The notes under the pieces are model-generated. The model was not told the DNA's origin and made no database searches. It worked only from the letters and a program-made list of their open reading frames with translations. From NCBI GenBank assembly GCA_964591565.1, contig CAZQEC010000014.1:1-24062 (forward strand): a DNA stretch of 24,062 nucleotides. The letters are read 5' to 3'. This DNA is from CAZQEC01 sp964591565 (GTDB lineage Bacteria; Patescibacteriota; UBA1384; CAJBMM01). Below, piece after piece: positions 20,181 to 24,062 of this stretch. The translations under genes were made by a program, and so were the position numbers. Each line of letters opens with the position of its first letter. Position 1 is the stretch's first letter.

Positions 20181-22844
20181 GTGAACTTCGAAAAATTGAC
20201 ATCAAAAAGTACTGAAGTGTTGCGCCACGCCGAAATGTTGGCGCGGGAGGCCGGGCATCCACAAATTGAGCCAATTCACTTGCTTGCGGCTATGTTGAGT
20301 GTCAGCGAATCATTAATGCGTCCAATCGTCGAAGGGGTCGGATTAGATTACCACGAGGCGCAAAACGAGGTATCTGCCACATTATCGTCGCTACCCAAAC
20401 TAAGTATGGGAAACTCGGCCACTGCTCCATCGCAAGCCTTAATACGCATTTTAACTGGGGCATCGACTGAAGCAGAGCGTTTTACTGACGAATATGTATC
20501 GGTCGAGCACCTACTGTTAGCGGTGCTTGAAGTGTCTTCTGATGCCAAACATTTTTTAACTACTCGTGGCATTACGCGTGAGTCAGTGCTCAAAATTATC
20601 TCGACCATTCGCGGGTCTGAGCGCGTTGATTCGCCAGACCCAGAACAAAAGTTTCAGGCGTTAGAAAAATATGCGGTTAATTTATGCGAATTGGCCTCCC
20701 AGGGCAAAATTGATCCGGTGATTGGTCGTGACGATGAAGTGCGTCGCGTGATTCAAGTGTTACAAAGGCGCACCAAAAACAATCCGGTGTTAATTGGCGA
20801 ACCGGGCGTGGGTAAAACCGCCATCGCCGAAGGATTGGCAACTCGCATTGTACAAGGCGATGTGCCCGAAGTACTGAAGGATAAAACGGTTATTTCGCTC
20901 GACATGGGGTCATTGCTGGCTGGCGCCAAATATCGCGGCGACTTCGAAGAGCGCCTAAAAGCGGTGTTAAAAGCGATAAATGATGCGCAAGGCAAGATTA
21001 TTCTTTTTATTGACGAACTACACACCATTATTGGTGCTGGACGCCTTGATGGCGGGCCAATGGACGCCAGTAATATGCTCAAGCCGGCTTTAGCACGCGG
21101 CACTTTACACGCCATTGGCGCTACAACTCTGAAGGAATATCAGCAATACATTGAAAAAGATGCCGCTTTGGCGCGACGTTTTCAACCAGTGTTTGTACAA
21201 GAGCCAAACGCTGAAGACGCTCTCAATATTTTGCGCGGCATAAAAGAAAAATATGAAGTTCATCACGGGGTGCGTATTCGCGACAGCGCCTTAAAGGCGG
21301 CGGTAACTTTATCTAGTAGATATATCACGGATCGTTTTTTACCCGACAAAGCGATTGATTTAATTGATGAGGCAACATCCGCGCTTCGCATGGAAATTGA
21401 TTCAATGCCATTAGAACTAGACAGTGCTAAACGTAAGATATTATCACTTGAAGTGGAGCGGGAAGCGCTCAAACAGGAGGATAGTAAGACGTCAGTTCAG
21501 AGATTAAAAGAGTTAGGTGCCGAACTGTCCGAACTGAAAGAAAAAGCCGGTGTTTTAGAGGCGCAATGGAAACAAGAAAAAGACATCATTACGACTCTAC
21601 GTGACAAGAGCAAAAAACTGGAACAACTGCGACTCGAAGCCGATCGGGCTGAGCGCGAAGCAAAGCTCGAGGAGGTGGCAAAATTGCGTTACGGTGACAT
21701 TCCTAAATTAGAAGCAGAAATTAAGAATGGTTCCGATGCCCTCGAAAAAATGCCAAAATCGGCCAAAATGCTTAAAGAAGAGGTAACTGAAGAAGATGTA
21801 GCTGGGGTGGTGGCGCGCTGGACTGGTATACCAGTGACAAAAATGATTGGTAGCGAAAAAGAAAAGCTTGCCAATTTAGAAAATGTTTTGTCCTCTCGCG
21901 TGATTGGTCAAAGCGAAGCCGTTAAGTCGGTGGCCGACGCCATTCGCCGTTCACGCACTGGTCTTTCGGAGGAAAAACGACCGATTGCATCGTTTTTGTT
22001 TTTGGGTCCGACCGGAGTGGGTAAAACCGAGCTAGTTAAGGCGTTGGCGGCCACCATGTTTCAGGATGAAAACGCTTTGGTGCGCTTAGATATGTCCGAG
22101 TATATGGAATCACACTCGGTTAGCAAAATGATCGGATCTCCGCCGGGCTATGTTGGTTATGAAGAAGGCGGACAATTAACCGAAATCGTGCGTCGTCGCC
22201 CTTACACAGTGGTATTATTTGATGAAATCGAAAAAGCTCACCCGAGCGTGTTCAATATGCTTTTGCAGATTTTGGATGACGGTCGCTTGACGGACGCGCA
22301 AGGTCGCACCGTCGATTTTAAGAATGCGCTAATTGTGATGACCAGCAATTTAGGGGCGGAGATTATGCAGGAACACGCCTCTGAAGCTGGTTTGCATACG
22401 CTTGGTTACCGGGCAAATGAATCTGGTCAGAAATCATCTGACAGTGAAATGCGCGAACGGGTGATGTCAATTTTGAAGGATCAATTTCGTCCCGAGTTTT
22501 TAAATCGTCTTGATGAAATTATTATCTTTCATCCATTAACCCGTGATCATTTAGTCAAAATTGTCGAACTACAGTTAAAAATGGTTGAGCAGAGATTATT
22601 GGCGCAAGGTCTTGTTATTCAATTTGATCAAGCCACCAAAGAGTTATTAGCTAAACAGGGCTTTGACCCGGTGTTTGGGGCCAGGCCTTTGAAGCGCGTC
22701 ATTCAAAACTTAATCCTCAATCAGCTTTCTAACTTAATGATTAAAGAAGAGCTTAATGAAGGCACTGTGATTAAATCAAGTGTGATTGATGATAAAATAA
22801 TATTGAAGGCAACAAATAATAATAAAGCAAAAGAGGAAAAATGA
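20181..22844 (+). CDS. clpB: ATP-dependent disaggregase ClpB
   Basis: ClpB, 887 residues, which threads aggregated proteins with DnaK and small heat-shock proteins. The N-terminal Clp domain pair (about residues 1-150), first AAA module (Walker A GEPGVGKT at 206-213, Walker B ILFIDELH), the long coiled-coil middle domain (about 415-535) that marks ClpB against ClpA/ClpC, and second AAA module (GPTGVGKT at 609-616, VVLFDEIEKAHP) are complete. No ClpP-binding loop is apparent. The start is GTG with AAAGGGGA just upstream. The gene follows the Hsp20 fusion by 155 bases, a functional pairing, since Hsp20-bound aggregates are the natural substrate. The stop overlaps the next start (ATGA). Confidence 0.97.
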   Translation: MNFEKLTSKSTEVLRHAEMLAREAGHPQIEPIHLLAAMLSVSESLMRPIVEGVGLDYHEAQNEVSATLSSLPKLSMGNSATAPSQALIRILTGASTEAERFTDEYVSVEHLLLAVLEVSSDAKHFLTTRGITRESVLKIISTIRGSERVDSPDPEQKFQALEKYAVNLCELASQGKIDPVIGRDDEVRRVIQVLQRRTKNNPVLIGEPGVGKTAIAEGLATRIVQGDVPEVLKDKTVISLDMGSLLAGAKYRGDFEERLKAVLKAINDAQGKIILFIDELHTIIGAGRLDGGPMDASNMLKPALARGTLHAIGATTLKEYQQYIEKDAALARRFQPVFVQEPNAEDALNILRGIKEKYEVHHGVRIRDSALKAAVTLSSRYITDRFLPDKAIDLIDEATSALRMEIDSMPLELDSAKRKILSLEVEREALKQEDSKTSVQRLKELGAELSELKEKAGVLEAQWKQEKDIITTLRDKSKKLEQLRLEADRAEREAKLEEVAKLRYGDIPKLEAEIKNGSDALEKMPKSAKMLKEEVTEEDVAGVVARWTGIPVTKMIGSEKEKLANLENVLSSRVIGQSEAVKSVADAIRRSRTGLSEEKRPIASFLFLGPTGVGKTELVKALAATMFQDENALVRLDMSEYMESHSVSKMIGSPPGYVGYEEGGQLTEIVRRRPYTVVLFDEIEKAHPSVFNMLLQILDDGRLTDAQGRTVDFKNALIVMTSNLGAEIMQEHASEAGLHTLGYRANESGQKSSDSEMRERVMSILKDQFRPEFLNRLDEIIIFHPLTRDHLVKIVELQLKMVEQRLLAQGLVIQFDQATKELLAKQGFDPVFGARPLKRVIQNLILNQLSNLMIKEELNEGTVIKSSVIDDKIILKATNNNKAKEEK

Positions 22845-23389
22845 ATAAATGGACGATGATTGGTATTGCAGTGGCGGCGGTTTTGGTCATTCTTGGTGCG
22901 GTTTTTTGGTCGAATAAACAAAGCGGAGATAAAACATCAAGCACCGCGCCAACGTCTTCTAGTCGTGTGGCTGAAGATTCGGTTTCAAATGACGCTGAAG
23001 CTGAATCAAAAGTTGCGCCCGATACAACACCCGCGACTTCACCCTCATCAAAATCAGATGCTTCGATTAGCTCTGGGACGGCGTCGCCTACTTCTAACTC
23101 TGCCACCGCCGCCAAAACGACCACCATTACTTATTCCAGTGGCTCGTTTAGCCCGAGCAGTGTCTCCATCTCCATAGGCGATTCGGTGCAATTCACTAAC
23201 TCCGACGCATCAATTTCGGTCAATATTGCGTCTGATCAGCACCCCTCGCACACCGATTCTCTGTCGCTTAATTTGGGATTATTGACCCCGGGTAAAATAT
23301 CAAGCGCGGTTAAGTTTGATAAAGCCGGTACGTTTGGTTATCACAACCACTCTAATACGTCTCAAACCGGGGCGATTGTGGTGAAGTGA
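22841..23389 (+). CDS. Membrane-anchored cupredoxin-like protein lacking canonical copper ligands
   Basis: A 182-residue protein with one N-terminal membrane segment (about 5-23), a Ser/Thr-rich linker (about 27-90) and a cupredoxin-like beta domain (about 92-182): TITYSSGSFSPSSVSISIGDSVQFTN in pieces, then DQHPSHTDS and the final GTFGYHNHSNTSQTGAIVV. Plastocyanins have YHC..H..M.G at this end; here the Cys, His and Met positions are Asn, Asn and Gln. His residues in HPSH and HNH remain and could bind a metal in another way. I recall similar HPxHT/HNH proteins in Patescibacteria. It overlaps clpB by four bases, so it is translationally coupled. Confidence 0.78.
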   Translation: MNKWTMIGIAVAAVLVILGAVFWSNKQSGDKTSSTAPTSSSRVAEDSVSNDAEAESKVAPDTTPATSPSSKSDASISSGTASPTSNSATAAKTTTITYSSGSFSPSSVSISIGDSVQFTNSDASISVNIASDQHPSHTDSLSLNLGLLTPGKISSAVKFDKAGTFGYHNHSNTSQTGAIVVK

Positions 23390-23393
23390 GAAT

Positions 23394-23420
23394 GTATCAC
23401 GTATCACGTATCACGTATCA
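23394..23420. repeat. 7-bp tandem repeat (GTATCAC x3.9)
   Basis: Three full GTATCAC units plus GTATCA begin five bases after the stop codon of the cupredoxin gene. Same period as the array at 20032-20073 but a different unit. Confidence 0.95.
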
Positions 23421-23484
23421 GAGGGCGAAGCGGCAGGACAAATCCATTTAGATAATCGAGTATAGTGTTCGTAAACATACTTGT

Positions 23485-23578
23485 AGGGGCGATGTCCTCG
23501 GGTAGAGCTTCGCTCTTCTCGCTGGATAGGCAGGGTCTAACACGAATCGCCTGAGAGGGGTGGCTCGTGAGCCACCCC
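23485..23578. repeat. Hairpin repeats between cupredoxin gene and tRNA
   Basis: A near-perfect hairpin GGGGTGGCTC/GAGCCACCCC lies at 23557-23578. About 70 bases to the left, GTAGGGGCGAT and, closer, CGAATCGCC resemble the two halves of a degenerate palindromic repeat. I see no gene between 23390 and 23672. Confidence 0.5.
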
Positions 23579-23672
23579 TACGAGTGAATAATAAATTTTA
23601 CTTCAGATTTGTGAGCAGATACTAGAACAAAGTCTGGTCTATTCTGCCAATTTATGGTAAATTATGCGTAAT

Positions 23673-23749
23673 GGAACCGTAGCTCAGTTGGTTAGAGTAC
23701 TACATTGACATTGTAGTGGTCAGTGGTTCGAGTCCACTCGGTTCCACCA
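23673..23749 (+). tRNA. tRNA-Val (anticodon GAC)
   Basis: A complete cloverleaf: acceptor GGAACCG pairs with CGGTTCC, D arm AGCTCAGTTGGTTAGAGT, anticodon stem CTACA/TGTAG with loop TTGACAT (anticodon GAC, reading GUC and GUU), T arm GTGG-TTCGAGT-CCAC, discriminator A. CCA is encoded. Confidence 0.97.
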
Positions 23750-23881
23750 ATTCAGAATATAGACGATGGAGGATAGAAGATAGAAGGAATTAGAAAAATA
23801 AATCCATCCTCTAACCACCGTTATCCATCATCTGCTTCCCCGTTCGCTTAAGCTTCGAGGTCAAGAAAGCTACGAATCAAT

Positions 23882-23914
23882 GTAGGAGTTTGGCTCCTAC
23901 GGTTGACAACCGTA
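23882..23914. repeat. Solo REP-like copy of the RAYT element end
   Basis: Two overlapping hairpins: GTAGGAG/CTCCTAC (23882-23888, 23894-23900) and TACGGTT-GAC-AACCGTA (23898-23914). The second hairpin and the preceding CTCC equal the terminal repeat of the transposase element at 18485-19224, so this is probably a non-autonomous copy. Confidence 0.75.
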
Positions 23915-23924
23915 TCGGATATAT

Positions 23925-24062
23925 TTAATTTGGCGCAGGGGGAGTAACGGTCGGAGTAAACGTGTTTGACTGGCTAGATTTTGCCTCAGATGGAGTAGCG
24001 GTGTCGGCTTGAATCGGCGCAGAACTGCGTTCTAAAATAAACGAAAAAACACTAACTCCAAA
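23925..24062 (-). CDS. C-terminal end of an unknown Pro/Ser/Thr-rich protein (partial)
   Basis: The last 45 codons of a minus-strand gene that continues past the window end, with stop TAA at 23927-23925. The visible part begins with a hydrophobic-aromatic stretch (FGVSVFSFIL) and ends in a Pro/Ser/Thr-rich tail (TPTVTPPAPN), as in envelope proteins with one membrane segment. The frame is open throughout and the codon use fits, but with so little sequence the call is tentative. Confidence 0.5.
   Translation of the reverse strand, partial: FGVSVFSFILERSSAPIQADTATPSEAKSSQSNTFTPTVTPPAPN

Noticed and set aside
22841..22844. Recoded UGA as Gly, as in some related phyla
   Set aside because: clpB and the cupredoxin both end at UGA at the expected family length, and core genes have no in-frame UGA, so the standard bacterial code applies.

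Overview
The window looks like a chromosomal piece of an uncultivated bacterium of the Candidate Phyla Radiation (Patescibacteria). The evidence is indirect: small genes packed tightly, many Ser/Thr-rich secreted proteins, a divergent cupredoxin of a type I associate with that group, and CCTGCCTG-type intergenic hairpins. UGA is used as an ordinary stop (for example at 22842-22844), so the recoded lineages (Absconditabacteria, Gracilibacteria) are unlikely. No marker here fixes the phylum. A run of ten Ns at 16469-16478 shows that this is a scaffold.

Layout. 306-1432: a membrane protein overlapping a YgjP-type metallopeptidase. 1506-6213: a giant secreted protein ending in LPKTG, overlapped by its sortase. 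6361-7656 (-): a membrane-anchored N-acetylmuramoyl-L-alanine amidase with a consensus promoter. 7787-9754: AI-2E-type permease, smpB, and convergent ssrA (tmRNA), the two parts of trans-translation side by side. 9925-12092: accessory block with a toxin-antitoxin pair whose toxin is split by an inserted repeat, two tandem paralogous genes of unknown function, and a small membrane protein. 12268-15288: TetR regulator, a single-pass membrane protein, a secreted helical protein, a one-TM protein and an ECF sigma factor. 15468-17055: xseA-xseB (exonuclease VII). 17141-18462: an unknown acidic protein and a secreted nuclease. 18485-19224: a RAYT/IS200-like transposase between perfect 33-bp inverted repeats. 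19357-23389: a heat-shock block with an XRE-Hsp20 fusion, ClpB and a cupredoxin. 23673-23749: tRNA-Val. 23925-24062 (-): the end of another gene.

The strongest unexplained signals are repeats. First, a family of 43-50 bp units bounded by GATTAT occurs five times. Each unit folds into two hairpins in which the stems change between copies but the GA/GA mismatch pairs stay. One tandem pair splits the toxin gene and links the pieces by UAAUG stop-start overlaps; another unit sits in frame inside xseA, adding 15 codons. Second, a 114-bp inverted repeat (108 identical positions) encodes the same N-terminal segment of two convergent genes beside the ECF sigma gene, so recombination between the copies would swap promoters while keeping both reading frames.

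Regulation can be read in several places. An XRE-Hsp20 fusion gene has a perfect 16-bp palindrome inside its promoter and a strong internal ribosome binding site for free Hsp20. Several core genes start 7-9 bases after a -10 box and are probably leaderless, whereas most accessory genes have strong Shine-Dalgarno sequences and often their own hairpin terminators.
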